Source: Anaerolineae bacterium (GTDB taxonomy: Bacteria > Chloroflexota > Anaerolineae > Aggregatilineales > Phototrophicaceae). Taken from it: a stretch of 64,000 nucleotides of DNA. The stretch lies in the NCBI GenBank assembly GCA_022824465.1, contig JAJDZV010000005.1, forward strand, positions 186,001 through 250,000. Direction: 5' to 3'. This document shows, piece after piece, positions 1-9,149 of this stretch. The position numbers and the translations under genes are program-made. Under the pieces are notes generated by a model that did no database searches, was not told the DNA's origin, and saw only the letters and a program-made list of their open reading frames with translations. Position 1 is the stretch's first letter. Each line of letters starts with the position of its first letter.

Positions 1-1172
1 CGCAGCCAAACTTCGGCATCCGACCTGAGAATTATGGTTGCGCCTTTCGCTTGTCCAGAAGCGGCGTCAGTGAGGGAAATGAATATACCGTGCCGCGCGC
101 GCGGCCAGGATGGCGTTATCCGTTCGACGGCGCCAGGCGGGATTAGTCGATAGCCCGAGACCGAAACCGGGCGGCCTTTTTGGCGAATCAATATATCGTC
201 ATAGTCGAGGTAAAACTCCAACGAGAAACCGAGATCGCGCACTGCGCCGGCCTTGGCGTGTTTCGCCCAGGCAATGATGTCACGCGTGATATCGAAGGAC
301 AGACTCGCTGAATCTTCGCCGAGCTGTTGGACTGCCGCGCGCAGAAGACGCCTCTGAAGCGCTGGATGCAGTGAGAAAAGCTGCCCTTTGCCGAGCCGCC
401 ATGCGCCGTCAGTCCTGTCGATGTCTGGCAAAATCTGCTTCTCGAGCCATTCGGACAAAAAGGCTTCGTCGGATGTCACAATATCGCCAAGCCGTCTGAA
501 CGCGCCGGTTAGATTTGGATTCAATTGTCTCAACCTGGGTATGACTTCGCGTCGCAGATAGTTGCGGCTGAATCTGGCGTCGGAGTTGGTGTCGTCTTCA
601 CAATAGGCGAGACCGTGCGTTTCGCAGTAATCTTCCAGCTGTCGTCGCTCGAAGCGCAGCAGTGGACGGAAGAGCACAATCTCCGGCTGAAACGGCATGG
701 GCGAGAGCATCCGCATGCCGCCGAGCCCGCGGGCGCCGCTGCCGCGAACGATGTTCAGCAAGACGGTTTCGATTTGGTCATCCGCGTGGTGCCCGACGAT
801 GACGACGCCGCTTAATTGATTCGCTGCTACCCGAGCCAGGAATTCGTATCGCGATCGGCGCGCGGCGGCCTCGAGACCGATACCCCATTCAACTGCCAAT
901 TTCGGGACCTCCGCCCGTTCGACCGTGACCGGAAGCTGCCAGCGATCAGCCAAGCCGCGCACAAGTTCGGCGTCGTGTTGTCCGGCCGCGCCACGGATGC
1001 CGTGATCCAAGGTTGCCACGTGAAGGTTCAGGTGTGTTCGCGTCTGCAAGGAGCGCAGAATGTGAAGCAAGGCGACAGAATCGCAGCCGCCGGAAACGGC
1101 AACGACGGCAGTAGTTGTCGGCGCCAAGGCGTCGGTAGACTCGATAGACTGCAACACACTCTCGGCAATCAT
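1..1172 (-). CDS. tilS: tRNA(Ile)-lysidine synthase TilS (3' end outside window)
   Basis: The minus strand reads open from an ATG at 1172 to the left edge, giving 390 complete codons with no stop. TilS attaches lysine to C34 of tRNA-Ile(CAU) in the cytoplasm so that it reads AUA codons. The PP-loop ATPase motif SGGCDS lies at residues 27-32, followed by the LDHGIRG and GHHADDQIET motifs that are typical of the family. An in-frame stop lies about 14 codons upstream of this ATG, so the start cannot be far away. Family members run to about 430-460 residues, so only the C-terminal tail is missing. It is divergent from mreB across 212 bases. Confidence 0.93.
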   Translation of the reverse strand, partial: MIAESVLQSIESTDALAPTTTAVVAVSGGCDSVALLHILRSLQTRTHLNLHVATLDHGIRGAAGQHDAELVRGLADRWQLPVTVERAEVPKLAVEWGIGLEAAARRSRYEFLARVAANQLSGVVIVGHHADDQIETVLLNIVRGSGARGLGGMRMLSPMPFQPEIVLFRPLLRFERRQLEDYCETHGLAYCEDDTNSDARFSRNYLRREVIPRLRQLNPNLTGAFRRLGDIVTSDEAFLSEWLEKQILPDIDRTDGAWRLGKGQLFSLHPALQRRLLRAAVQQLGEDSASLSFDITRDIIAWAKHAKAGAVRDLGFSLEFYLDYDDILIRQKGRPVSVSGYRLIPPGAVERITPSWPRARHGIFISLTDAASGQAKGATIILRSDAEVWL

Positions 1173-1342
1173 AGCGCGTAATCCGACGAACAGCCGACGA
1201 CTCCCATGCTTTTACCATCTTAACCTCTTGGCATAACTTGGGAAACATAAGAGATTCAATGATATATTGAGTCGTAGTCTTGGATTGAAGTTTTAAGTAT
1301 GTAATACATTGATTATAGTTAGTAATTGGTTAAGACCGGTTG

Positions 1343-1351
1343 TGATATAAT
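1343..1351 (+). promoter_or_regulatory. Extended -10 promoter for mreB
   Basis: The AT-rich tilS-mreB gap (1173-1384) holds TGA followed by TATAAT at 1346-1351, an extended -10 element. No good -35 is visible, as expected for extended -10 promoters. Transcription would begin near 1358, about 27 bases before the mreB GTG. Nothing else was recognised in this gap. Confidence 0.55.
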
Positions 1352-1384
1352 GCGCTGCGAACGCATCACGTCGAGGACTACATA

Positions 1385-2446
1385 GTGCTTAGCCCCCTGG
1401 ATTTCCTCTTCGGGCTCTTCTCGCTCGACATTGGCATAGACTTGGGTACCGCGTATACCTTGGTCTACGTTCGTGGCAAGGGAATCGTCATCAACGAACC
1501 ATCCTTTGTCGCCATTGACCGCAAGTCGCGCAGGCCGATCGAAGTTGGCGCGCGCGCCAAAGAAATGTGGAGCAAGAATCCAAAGGACATATTGATTGTC
1601 CGTCCGCTGCGTGATGGCGTAATCAGCGAGTATGAAATCACCGCGCGCATGCTGGACTACTTAATCAAGAAAGCGCACGAACAGAGTTGGGTGCCGGTGC
1701 CGCGACCGCGGGTCGTAGTGGGCATACCGAGCGGCGTCACGGAGGTGGAAAAGCGCGCGGTTATAGAGGCGACGCTGGACGCCGGCGCGCGAGAAGCGCA
1801 TCTCATTGAAGAACCGGTCGCAGCGGCAATTGGCGCCAACCTGCCTGTATTGGAGACGCGCGGCAGCATGGTGGTTGATATCGGCGGCGGCACCACTGAG
1901 GTAGCCCTGTTCTCTCTTGGCGGCATCGTTATTAGTCGGTCTATTCGCGTGGCCGGCGACGAAATGGACGAAGACATCGTCCAGCATTTGCGCAACAAGC
2001 ATAATCTGTTGATTGGGGAACCGACCGCGGAGAAAGCCAAGATTGACATTGGGTCGGCATACCCGCTCCCGCAAGAGCGAACTTATATGGTCAAGGGCAG
2101 AAACTTGACAACGGGCTTGCCGGATTCGGTGGAAGTCAGTTCTATCGAGATTAGAGAGGCGATTGGCGGTTCTGTCAGCATCATTCTTGACACTGTAAAG
2201 GACGCGCTTGACGATACGCCGCCGGAGTTGGTCGCAGACTTGATGGAGAGCGGCATCACAATCGCGGGCGGCGGCGGCCAGCTGCGCGGGCTCGGCGAAC
2301 GATTGCGCGAGGAAGTCAATATACGCGCCTGGCTTGCCGATGACGCGATGACCTGTGTGGCGCGAGGCGCCGGGCGAGTGCTTGAAGATTACAACAACTT
2401 GCGCCGTCTGCTCACGGGACCGGAACGCGGCAGCACTCGGCATTGA
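1385..2446 (+). CDS. mreB: Rod shape-determining protein MreB
   Basis: This is the bacterial actin homologue, which forms membrane-associated filaments that guide lateral wall synthesis. The 353 residues match the family length. The actin-fold phosphate-1 motif DLGTA is at residues 19-23, and a second phosphate motif, DIGGGTTEVA, lies near residue 162. The N-terminus MLSPLDFLFGLFS is amphipathic and could bind membrane. The start is GTG, with CGAGGA about 8 bases upstream. It is the first gene of an mreBCD-mrdA-min-rodA block and follows an extended -10 promoter. The MreB assignment over other actin-like proteins is supported by the mreC and mreD neighbours. Confidence 0.97.
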   Translation: MLSPLDFLFGLFSLDIGIDLGTAYTLVYVRGKGIVINEPSFVAIDRKSRRPIEVGARAKEMWSKNPKDILIVRPLRDGVISEYEITARMLDYLIKKAHEQSWVPVPRPRVVVGIPSGVTEVEKRAVIEATLDAGAREAHLIEEPVAAAIGANLPVLETRGSMVVDIGGGTTEVALFSLGGIVISRSIRVAGDEMDEDIVQHLRNKHNLLIGEPTAEKAKIDIGSAYPLPQERTYMVKGRNLTTGLPDSVEVSSIEIREAIGGSVSIILDTVKDALDDTPPELVADLMESGITIAGGGGQLRGLGERLREEVNIRAWLADDAMTCVARGAGRVLEDYNNLRRLLTGPERGSTRH

Positions 2447-2508
2447 AGGCTCACTGAACGGAATCTCGGCATCGCTCGCCGGGTCTGCGGTCCTGGCGCT
2501 CTCAAGGC

Positions 2509-2539
2509 TTCGACCAGATTTGTGATAAGATTAGTCGAA
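2509..2539 (+). promoter_or_regulatory. Inverted repeat enclosing an extended -10 motif upstream of mreC
   Basis: The arms TTCGAC (2509-2514) and GTCGAA (2534-2539) are perfectly complementary. Between them sits TGA-TAAGAT at 2523-2531, which resembles the extended -10 of mreB. This could be an internal promoter for mreCD-mrdA with an operator, or an RNA stem-loop within the operon. It is a sequence observation only. Confidence 0.35.
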
Positions 2540-2563
2540 ACCAGCTAGGGCGAGGACCGTTGC

Positions 2564-3415
2564 TTGAGATCGCTTGGACGTCCCGGTCGCATTCTCTTGC
2601 TAACTGCGGCGCTTGCCATTTGCGCCGTATTGATACTGTTGAGCGTCACTGGCATTTCTAGACCGGTAGAAGGCGTGGTCGCAACTCCCTTACATGGACT
2701 AGCGGGCGTCTTAAACAGACTGTCGCTGTCGATCGCGGCCGTTTTCGACGACTTAAACAATTTGGGACAGTTGCGCGCGCGTATAGGCGACCTGGAGGAA
2801 CAGCTTGCGCGCAGGCAGGTGGAGTCCATTCAGTTGCGGGAAGCGGCCAGCGATTACCAGCGCTTGATTAGCTTGCTGAACTATACAACGGCGCTGGAAA
2901 ACCAGGACTTTTTGACGGCCGATGTCATTGCGGTGGAGCAAACAGGCGTCGCCCGCGCGATCATAATCAACCGCGGGACGCGCGACGGCGTGGCGAGAGG
3001 CATGCCGGTAACTACAGAATTGGGACTCGTGGGTCGCGTCATTGACGTCAGCGCAAACGCAGCCCAGGTGCAGCTCATCAATGATGAAAACAGCGCCGTG
3101 AGTTCACGCCTGCAGGCGACGCGCGCGCACGGCAGCATCATTGGGCAGGCATCGGGAGTTTTGCGTCTGACTATGGTGGACTTGGACGAGGAAATCCGAC
3201 AAGGCGATCTAGTGATAACCTCGGGATTAGGCGGAAATTTCCCGCCCGATATCCTGGTTGGCCAGGTGACGAGCGTGAGGCAGTTTGAATTCGAGCTGTT
3301 TCAAGAAGCTGAGGTCCGCAGCTTGATAGACTTTGAAACACTGGAGGTTGTACTGGTCATCACCAGCTTCGAGCCAATCGACCTTTCGCTTTTCGAGCAA
3401 ACAGGAGGCAGCTAG
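2564..3415 (+). CDS. mreC: Rod shape-determining protein MreC
   Basis: MreC is a bitopic membrane protein that links MreB to the periplasmic wall-synthesis enzymes. Of its 283 residues, the first 30 or so contain a transmembrane helix after a short basic segment. A coiled-coil region (NNLGQLRARIGDLEEQLA) follows, and then the beta-rich MreC core with the conserved pattern GTRDGVARGMPV and ITSGLGGNFPPDILVGQV. The start is TTG, preceded by AGGGCGAGGA at 2547-2556. It lies 117 bases after mreB and one base before mreD, so mreC and mreD are surely co-transcribed. Confidence 0.95.
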   Translation: MRSLGRPGRILLLTAALAICAVLILLSVTGISRPVEGVVATPLHGLAGVLNRLSLSIAAVFDDLNNLGQLRARIGDLEEQLARRQVESIQLREAASDYQRLISLLNYTTALENQDFLTADVIAVEQTGVARAIIINRGTRDGVARGMPVTTELGLVGRVIDVSANAAQVQLINDENSAVSSRLQATRAHGSIIGQASGVLRLTMVDLDEEIRQGDLVITSGLGGNFPPDILVGQVTSVRQFEFELFQEAEVRSLIDFETLEVVLVITSFEPIDLSLFEQTGGS

Positions 3416-3416
3416 C

Positions 3417-4004
3417 ATGGGTCGCACCTTGTCAATCCCGGTGCTGGGGTTGTCGGCGGCGCTGACTGCCAGCATCATTCCACATTTCTTAGATCTGTTA
3501 GTCGACTTGCTGAACAGCGTATCTCCAGTGCTGGCGAACACGCGCGGACAAGTCAATCTCGTCATGCTCTTCGTCATCTGTTGGTCGGCGCGCGCCGATC
3601 TCGCCGGGAGTCTGATTTGGGGATTCGTCGGCGGTCTGGCGCTGGATCTGTTGTCGATTCTACCGATAGGGACAACATCGGCAGCGCTTATAGTTATGGC
3701 GTTCGTTATCAACAGCGTCGCCAGCCAGGTCTTTCGCGTGCGCCTGATTTTCCTGGTCGCGGCGACGCCGCTAGCGACTGTGCTATTGACAACGTACACA
3801 TTATTGGCGCTGGGGCTGCTCGGCAACGGGTATGATGTCATTGCTGTCACGCGGCTCGTTCTAATCCCGACGGTCTTTTGGAACTGCCTGGCGGTGATAC
3901 CTGTGTACTCCCTTGTCCGGCTGATGCAACGTCGCCTGGAAGGCGGCCTGCTAATTGCGCCGCAAAGCCTCAACCAAGGTTCTGATTCGAGGTCGGCCGA
4001 GTGA
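3417..4004 (+). CDS. mreD: Rod shape-determining protein MreD
   Basis: This is a polytopic inner-membrane subunit of the elongasome, about 195 residues with five or six predicted hydrophobic helices. The segment GFVGGLALDLLSILPIGTTSA carries the typical MreD pattern of Gly, Leu and Asp in a helix. The ATG at 3417 is chosen because ACAGGAGG lies just upstream and mreC ends at 3415. An upstream in-frame ATG at 3333 would overlap mreC by 80 bases. The stop overlaps the PBP2 start by four bases (GTGA), which indicates translational coupling. The identification rests on position as well as on the weak sequence signature that is normal for MreD. Confidence 0.9.
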   Translation: MGRTLSIPVLGLSAALTASIIPHFLDLLVDLLNSVSPVLANTRGQVNLVMLFVICWSARADLAGSLIWGFVGGLALDLLSILPIGTTSAALIVMAFVINSVASQVFRVRLIFLVAATPLATVLLTTYTLLALGLLGNGYDVIAVTRLVLIPTVFWNCLAVIPVYSLVRLMQRRLEGGLLIAPQSLNQGSDSRSAE

Positions 4005-6307
4005 AATCAAACCGCTTGATCCCCTTCCAGACCTGGCGACTGACGTTTTTCCAGGCGGTGATTTTCGCGGTGTTTCTCATTTTTGGAATCCGCATGTATG
4101 AGCTGCAAATATTGCAGCACGGCGAATTCCAAGGCAGAGCCGATGAAAACCGACTGAAGAGCTTGCCAATCGCCGCCCGACGCGGCGCGATCTTTGACCG
4201 CTATGACCAGCGCCTCGCATTCAACGTGCCCGCATTCAACGTCACGGTCATTCCGGCGCAATTGCCGGACGCGGAAGAGGAAGAGCTTGCGGTATTCAAT
4301 CGGCTGTCGGCGCTGGTGGGCGTGCCGCCCACGAGGGAAATCGCAGAGCAGTCGAGTCAATTCGTGCGCAGCATCCAGGAGTTGGTGGAGGAAGGCGCGG
4401 GTATTGAGCCATTTAGCCCGGTTATCGTCGCGCAAGACGTGCCGCAGTTGGCGGCAATGCAGATTCTTGAAGAGCGGATATATATGCCCGGCGTGGATGT
4501 GGAAGCGGTATCGGTGCGCGAGTACCCCACCGGTGTCCTGACGACTCACATTGTCGGCTACATGGGACCTATCCCGGCGGAGCAGGCGGTTGAGTTGCGA
4601 GCGCAGGGCTACAACCCCGCGTTTGACCGTATCGGTTATGAAGGGGTCGAGCGGTATCTTGAGAGCCAATTGGCTGGCACGCGCGGATTGGTCATGCGCG
4701 AAGTCGATGTCGCAGGCGAGGTCGTCAGGGTGATTGGTCAAGTAGAGCCGCAACCGGGGCAAAATGTACGGCTCACGATCGACACGGCGCTGCAGGCCTT
4801 TGCCCAGCAGGCGCTAATCGATCAGTTGGAACAACTTAATTCGACTGCTGGTCGCACTGTGTCGCGGCAAGGCGATGTTATCGCTATGGATCCGCGCACA
4901 GGCGAAGTCCTTGTTCTGGTCAGCTATCCCAGCTATGACAATTCGCGGTTTGCCCGCGCGATTGATGGCGAGTATTTCCTGGAGATCGCCGCTGATCCAT
5001 TGCGACCGCTGGTAAACAATACGATCAAGAGCAAGTATCCGCCGGGTTCTGTCTGGAAAGTGATAACGGCGGCCGCGGTGCTGGAAGAAGAGGTAATAGA
5101 CCCGAGCACGCTGCTCCTGGACGAGGGGCAGATCCTGGTGGAAAACCGTTACGCGCCGAACGACCGCGCCGCCTCGCAGCGATTCGTCTGCTGGTTGCGC
5201 ACGGGGCATGGGCGCGTCAACATGATCAACGGCATTGCCTGGAGCTGCGATGTCTATTTCTATCAGATCGGCGGCGGCAACCCAGATTTGTCTTCTCGGA
5301 CGATCCGGCCTGGCGGGTTGGGCATTGACGATCTGTTTCGTTATGGCACGGCCTTCGGCATCGGCAGCGAACTTGGCATTGAGCTGCCGTTCGAAAACCC
5401 GAACCGTATGCCCGACCCTGATTGGAAGCGACGCAACGAGGGCGAGAGTTGGTCTACGGGTGATACGTATAACGCCGCTTTCGGGCAAGGCTACGTGAAT
5501 GTTACGCCACTGCAGTTGATCTCGTCCGTAGCCGCCACTATCAATGGCGGGGTCCTGTATCAACCGACCATCGTTCGCGAGTTCTTGGACGAAGAGCGTC
5601 AGGTGATAGAGCCCTTTGAACCGAAGGCGCTGCGCACAATCAATCGCGCCATGTTGGAACCGGGCGAAGAATTGACCCTTCTGCTGCTGGAAGATATGCT
5701 GATGAAGCGGGAGTCCAGCCTTGCCTGTGTGTGTGAACCGGATTCTCAGTGGTACGATCCCAATCGCTGTGACCCGGAAGGCTATCGCAACACGGTGGAT
5801 CTTGATCCCGATCCTGGCGTTGAAGACTTGCAGACTTATCGCATACATATCCCGCTCAACTACAGCTTCAATGGTTCCGTATGCCAGCCGGTACGTTTTC
5901 GAGCGGCGAGCGAACCATACATCCCGCCTTTTGTCTCGCATAACTCCCTTGACTTGGTTCGCCAAGGCATGCGCGCCGCGGTGGTCGCTGAAGGCGGCAC
6001 GGCGCAACCCGCGACCTTGCCATTTGTCGAAGTGGCCGGGAAAACTGGCACGGCCGAGTACTGCGACGATGTCGCCAGACCGCTCAATCTTTGCGTGCCG
6101 GGTCAATGGCCCTCTCACGCCTGGTATACCGGCTACGCGCCGTTTGACGATCCGGAAATCATAATCATCGCCTTTGTCTACAACGGCGGCGAGGGTTCGC
6201 AGACGGCGCTGCCGATCGTTCGCCGCGTGATGGAGGAGTATTATCGACTGCAAGTCGAACGGGGGGAGAGCACACTGGACATATTCTCGGCGGCGAGCGA
6301 GGCCTGA
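4001..6307 (+). CDS. mrdA: Penicillin-binding protein 2 (elongation transpeptidase)
   Basis: This is a class B PBP that cross-links peptidoglycan during cell elongation together with RodA. The GTG start overlaps the mreD stop. A single N-terminal transmembrane helix (about residues 12-32) precedes the PBP dimerisation domain (RRGAIFDRYDQRLA onward) and the transpeptidase domain. The active-site motifs are SVWK with Ser350, SCD at 415-417 (the SxN/SxD position) and KTG at 681-683. At 768 residues it is longer than the typical 600-650. The excess includes a Cys-rich insertion (about residues 563-640) between the second and third motifs. Eight cysteines occur in the extracytoplasmic transpeptidase part. 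Confidence 0.95.
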   Translation: MKSNRLIPFQTWRLTFFQAVIFAVFLIFGIRMYELQILQHGEFQGRADENRLKSLPIAARRGAIFDRYDQRLAFNVPAFNVTVIPAQLPDAEEEELAVFNRLSALVGVPPTREIAEQSSQFVRSIQELVEEGAGIEPFSPVIVAQDVPQLAAMQILEERIYMPGVDVEAVSVREYPTGVLTTHIVGYMGPIPAEQAVELRAQGYNPAFDRIGYEGVERYLESQLAGTRGLVMREVDVAGEVVRVIGQVEPQPGQNVRLTIDTALQAFAQQALIDQLEQLNSTAGRTVSRQGDVIAMDPRTGEVLVLVSYPSYDNSRFARAIDGEYFLEIAADPLRPLVNNTIKSKYPPGSVWKVITAAAVLEEEVIDPSTLLLDEGQILVENRYAPNDRAASQRFVCWLRTGHGRVNMINGIAWSCDVYFYQIGGGNPDLSSRTIRPGGLGIDDLFRYGTAFGIGSELGIELPFENPNRMPDPDWKRRNEGESWSTGDTYNAAFGQGYVNVTPLQLISSVAATINGGVLYQPTIVREFLDEERQVIEPFEPKALRTINRAMLEPGEELTLLLLEDMLMKRESSLACVCEPDSQWYDPNRCDPEGYRNTVDLDPDPGVEDLQTYRIHIPLNYSFNGSVCQPVRFRAASEPYIPPFVSHNSLDLVRQGMRAAVVAEGGTAQPATLPFVEVAGKTGTAEYCDDVARPLNLCVPGQWPSHAWYTGYAPFDDPEIIIIAFVYNGGEGSQTALPIVRRVMEEYYRLQVERGESTLDIFSAASEA

Positions 6308-6308
6308 T

Positions 6309-7427
6309 ATGCAGCCACTGACCACGGCGCAGCGACAATTGCTGCGGCAGTGGAGCCCAGCATTCATCGCGGCTGGCGCGTCCTGGCTGCTCTTGATTTT
6401 CGTTGGCGCCACGCCGATTGCGCGCTCAAGCGGGCTTGCTCTGGCCATCCTGGGCGTCACGGCAAGCATGCGCCGCATGGGATACGTGGCGTCAACCGCG
6501 GGCGGGCTTGCATTGGCGCTCTGCCCGGTGTTTTGGTCACAGACCGGCGGCAGCGAATCTGAGCCGCTGATCACTATAATCGCCGTCGCTGTCGCTTTGC
6601 TTGTCATGTTGCTAGCGTCCGATCTGTTTCGACGCCGAGACCTCGGCATCGGACTAGGGATAACGGCGTTTCTGCTGATTTTCTGGAGTCAGATCGGCGC
6701 CATGCAAAGCTTGCGGCTCACCGGGTTGGCGACCGCCTGGTTACTGTATCTGCTGGTAGACATGGTCCTATTGACCAATCCCAGGCCCGGCATCAAGCCG
6801 GCGGCGGCGCCAAAGCCCTGGCATACGCTTGGCTTGGTGTTTCTGTTCGTAGCCGGCGTGGCGAACGACCCGCTAACGACGCTTTTGGCGCCAGCGATTC
6901 TGCTCGCGCTATTCCTCTCATATGCCAAACTCCCGACTTGGTATTGGCTGACCGTATTGCTGGCCGTAAGCGGTGGTTTCGCCTTGCTTGCGCGCGCATA
7001 TTTGGGGCCCGACCGCGCGGTCCTGGACCTGGTTGCCTGGCGCGAGGCGCTGCGCTGGATCGAACTGGGGGAGTTGATAGGCGGGCAATTCGGTCTCGTC
7101 GGCATTGTGCTCGGAATTATCGGCGTCGCGCGACTCGCTCGCTGGTATCCTCCCTTGGGCGTGGTGACCATGATCGCCTTTGGCGCCTACGCGTTTTTTG
7201 GGCTGGTATACGTGGGCGTCCACCGCGAGGTTTTGCTGCTTCCGTTGACCATAATTCAGGTCATTTGGATGACCTATGCCGTCAACACCCTTGGTCAATG
7301 GATCAACCAGTCGCTCGATAATGAGTCAGGCTTGTGGATACATATTGTATCGGCGGTTTACTTCGTACTGCCGGCTATTCTGCTGCTAAATATAATGGCG
7401 ACGCGGGCGACTGTTTCGCCTTTGTGA
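6309..7427 (+). CDS. Polytopic membrane protein of the cell-shape locus, function unknown
   Basis: I do not recognise a characterised family. The 372 residues contain roughly nine to ten hydrophobic segments, short basic loops such as SDLFRRRDLGIG and no soluble domain. The start ATG follows one base after the PBP2 stop, so it is almost certainly translated in the same operon. The topology recalls O-antigen-ligase-like or polyprenyl-sugar-handling membrane proteins, but I see no diagnostic motif. Its position between mrdA and minC suggests a role in the envelope or in division. That is inference from context only. Confidence 0.75.
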   Translation: MQPLTTAQRQLLRQWSPAFIAAGASWLLLIFVGATPIARSSGLALAILGVTASMRRMGYVASTAGGLALALCPVFWSQTGGSESEPLITIIAVAVALLVMLLASDLFRRRDLGIGLGITAFLLIFWSQIGAMQSLRLTGLATAWLLYLLVDMVLLTNPRPGIKPAAAPKPWHTLGLVFLFVAGVANDPLTTLLAPAILLALFLSYAKLPTWYWLTVLLAVSGGFALLARAYLGPDRAVLDLVAWREALRWIELGELIGGQFGLVGIVLGIIGVARLARWYPPLGVVTMIAFGAYAFFGLVYVGVHREVLLLPLTIIQVIWMTYAVNTLGQWINQSLDNESGLWIHIVSAVYFVLPAILLLNIMATRATVSPL

Positions 7428-7574
7428 CCAGGCTTCGGCAGGGGAAAGACTTCTTGGTCGTTTCCGGGCTAAACGTCGAGTATTGCTAACGTCAACGCCA
7501 TGCGCGCAATTCAAATCCGAGTATATTAGGAGGTATGTCGCAGGAGATGCCGCGCGAAGCTTTTGGTGTGATTG

Positions 7575-8279
7575 ATGCAGGAAGAACTGATTGCGATAAA
7601 GGGCGTAAACGATGGCTTGCTGATCTCGCTCAGCACAACCGAGAAATGGCAATCCGTTACCGATCAGCTGGCCGCGCGTATAGACGAACGAGCCGAATTC
7701 TTCAACGGCGCCAAAATTACGATTGAACTCGGAACCAGACCGGTGCCGAAGTACGAGTTGAGTTCGCTAAAGGCGCTGCTGGAACGCCGCGGCTTGAAGC
7801 TCAGCCTGGTTCTAAGCGAGAGCGATACTACCAGGAGTTCCGCTACCGCGCTGAAGGTGCCGACCGAACGCAATGGCCGCCCCGTAGCGGTCGTCGCGCC
7901 GGCGAAACTGCCCGAATTGCAGGAGACCGCGCCAGTCAATTCCGAAGAAACGGGCACACAAGGGACCCTGGTGCGGCGCACTTTGCGTTCGGGGCGTACG
8001 ATTCATAGTGAGGGGCACGTTGTGGTCTTTGGCGATGTCAACCCGGGCGCCAAGGTTATCGCCGCGGGAGATATCATAGTTTGGGGCAAGCTGCGCGGCT
8101 ACGCGCACGCCGGCGTACACGGTGACGAGTCCGCTATAGTTTGCGCGCTTGACATGAGCCCGAGTCAATTGAGGATCGCCGGGCATGTTGTCACGTCTCC
8201 GCCTGGCAAAAGGAAGAAGATTGTGCCGGAAGTCGCAATGGTGCGCAACAGCCAGATCATTGTGGAAGCCAGGGACTAA
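7575..8279 (+). CDS. minC: Septum site-determining protein MinC
   Basis: MinC is the FtsZ antagonist that MinD carries to the membrane to block division away from midcell. The 234 residues show an N-terminal domain beginning with IAIKGVNDGLLISL. A linker leads to the C-terminal beta-helix domain (SGRTIHSEGHVVVFGDVNPG and GDIIVWGKLRGYAHAG), the conserved region that binds MinD and dimerises. A TTG one codon upstream is a possible alternative start, and a stop directly before it fixes the limit. The ribosome site is weak (GGTG). A strong AGGAGG at 7528-7533 is too distant for this start. minD follows 18 bases later. Confidence 0.93.
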   Translation: MQEELIAIKGVNDGLLISLSTTEKWQSVTDQLAARIDERAEFFNGAKITIELGTRPVPKYELSSLKALLERRGLKLSLVLSESDTTRSSATALKVPTERNGRPVAVVAPAKLPELQETAPVNSEETGTQGTLVRRTLRSGRTIHSEGHVVVFGDVNPGAKVIAAGDIIVWGKLRGYAHAGVHGDESAIVCALDMSPSQLRIAGHVVTSPPGKRKKIVPEVAMVRNSQIIVEARD

Positions 8280-8297
8280 ACCGAGAAAGGACGCCAA

Positions 8298-9095
8298 ATG
8301 GCAGGCAAAGTAGTCACTATATCATCGGGCAAAGGAGGCGTCGGCAAGACGACGGCGACAGCCAATCTTGGGATTTCTCTGGCGAGCCTGGGCAAAAGAG
8401 TCGTCGTGATTGATGCCGATATTGGCTTGCGCAATCTCGATGTCATTATGGGGTTGGAGAACCGCATCGTATATGACCTGGTCGATATCGTCGAGGGCCG
8501 GAGCAAGTTGCGGCAGAGCATGATCAAGCACAAGAAGTTTGAAGACCTGTTTCTAATTCCGGCGGCGCAGACACGGGATAAGATGGCAGTCAGCCCGGAC
8601 GATATGGTGAAGCTGACTGACGAACTTCGCGACGATTTCGATTATGTTCTTATTGACTCGCCGGCGGGAATCGAGCGCGGCTTCCGTAATGCGCTGGAGC
8701 CAGCGGATGAAGTTGTCATCGTGACGAACCCGGAAGTGTCAGCCGTGCGTGATGCTGATCGCATTACGGGATTGATTGAGGCAGCGGATAAGGGTCCTGG
8801 GCGGTTGATAATCAATCGGCTTAAGCCTGACCTGGTAAAAAAGGGCGAAATGCTGTCTTCGGACGATGTATATGACATTTTGGGATTGAGCATCATAGGC
8901 ATCATTCCTGAAGACGAACTGGTGCTTTCAGCCTCGAATAGCGGGATACCAGTGACGCTGAATACGAATTCCAAGGCTGGCATGGCGTTCAACAATGTCG
9001 CGCGCCGCCTGACCGGCGAAGATGTGCCCTTCATGAATTTGAACGGCCACCGAAGTTTCCTGCAGCGCGTCATCAGCCTCCTAGAGGGCCGTTAG
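8298..9095 (+). CDS. minD: Septum site-determining ATPase MinD
   Basis: MinD is a ParA-family ATPase that recruits MinC to the membrane and is released by MinE. The deviant Walker A motif SGKGGVGKTT is at residues 10-19, and IDADIGLRNLD and YVLIDSPAGIE form the A' and Walker B regions. The C-terminal segment FLQRVISLLEGR is an amphipathic membrane-targeting helix, typical of MinD. It has 265 residues, normal for the family. AAAGGA lies just before the ATG. It lies between minC and minE in the usual C-D-E order. Confidence 0.97.
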   Translation: MAGKVVTISSGKGGVGKTTATANLGISLASLGKRVVVIDADIGLRNLDVIMGLENRIVYDLVDIVEGRSKLRQSMIKHKKFEDLFLIPAAQTRDKMAVSPDDMVKLTDELRDDFDYVLIDSPAGIERGFRNALEPADEVVIVTNPEVSAVRDADRITGLIEAADKGPGRLIINRLKPDLVKKGEMLSSDDVYDILGLSIIGIIPEDELVLSASNSGIPVTLNTNSKAGMAFNNVARRLTGEDVPFMNLNGHRSFLQRVISLLEGR

Positions 9096-9149
9096 AACAG
9101 TAACGACGCAACGAAAGATGAGCGGCAACCACCAGAAAAGGAAGAACCC

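Noticed and set aside
946..1248. 100-codon minus-strand frame beginning MFPKLCQEVKMVK
   Set aside because: It overlaps the real tilS in another frame; the true gene is open from 1172 to the left edge with TilS motifs.
7535..7726. Short frame with AGGAGG one base before its ATG, overlapping the minC start
   Set aside because: Spacing of one base is not workable and the peptide is Arg-rich shadow sequence of minC. A leader peptide cannot be excluded but is not supported.
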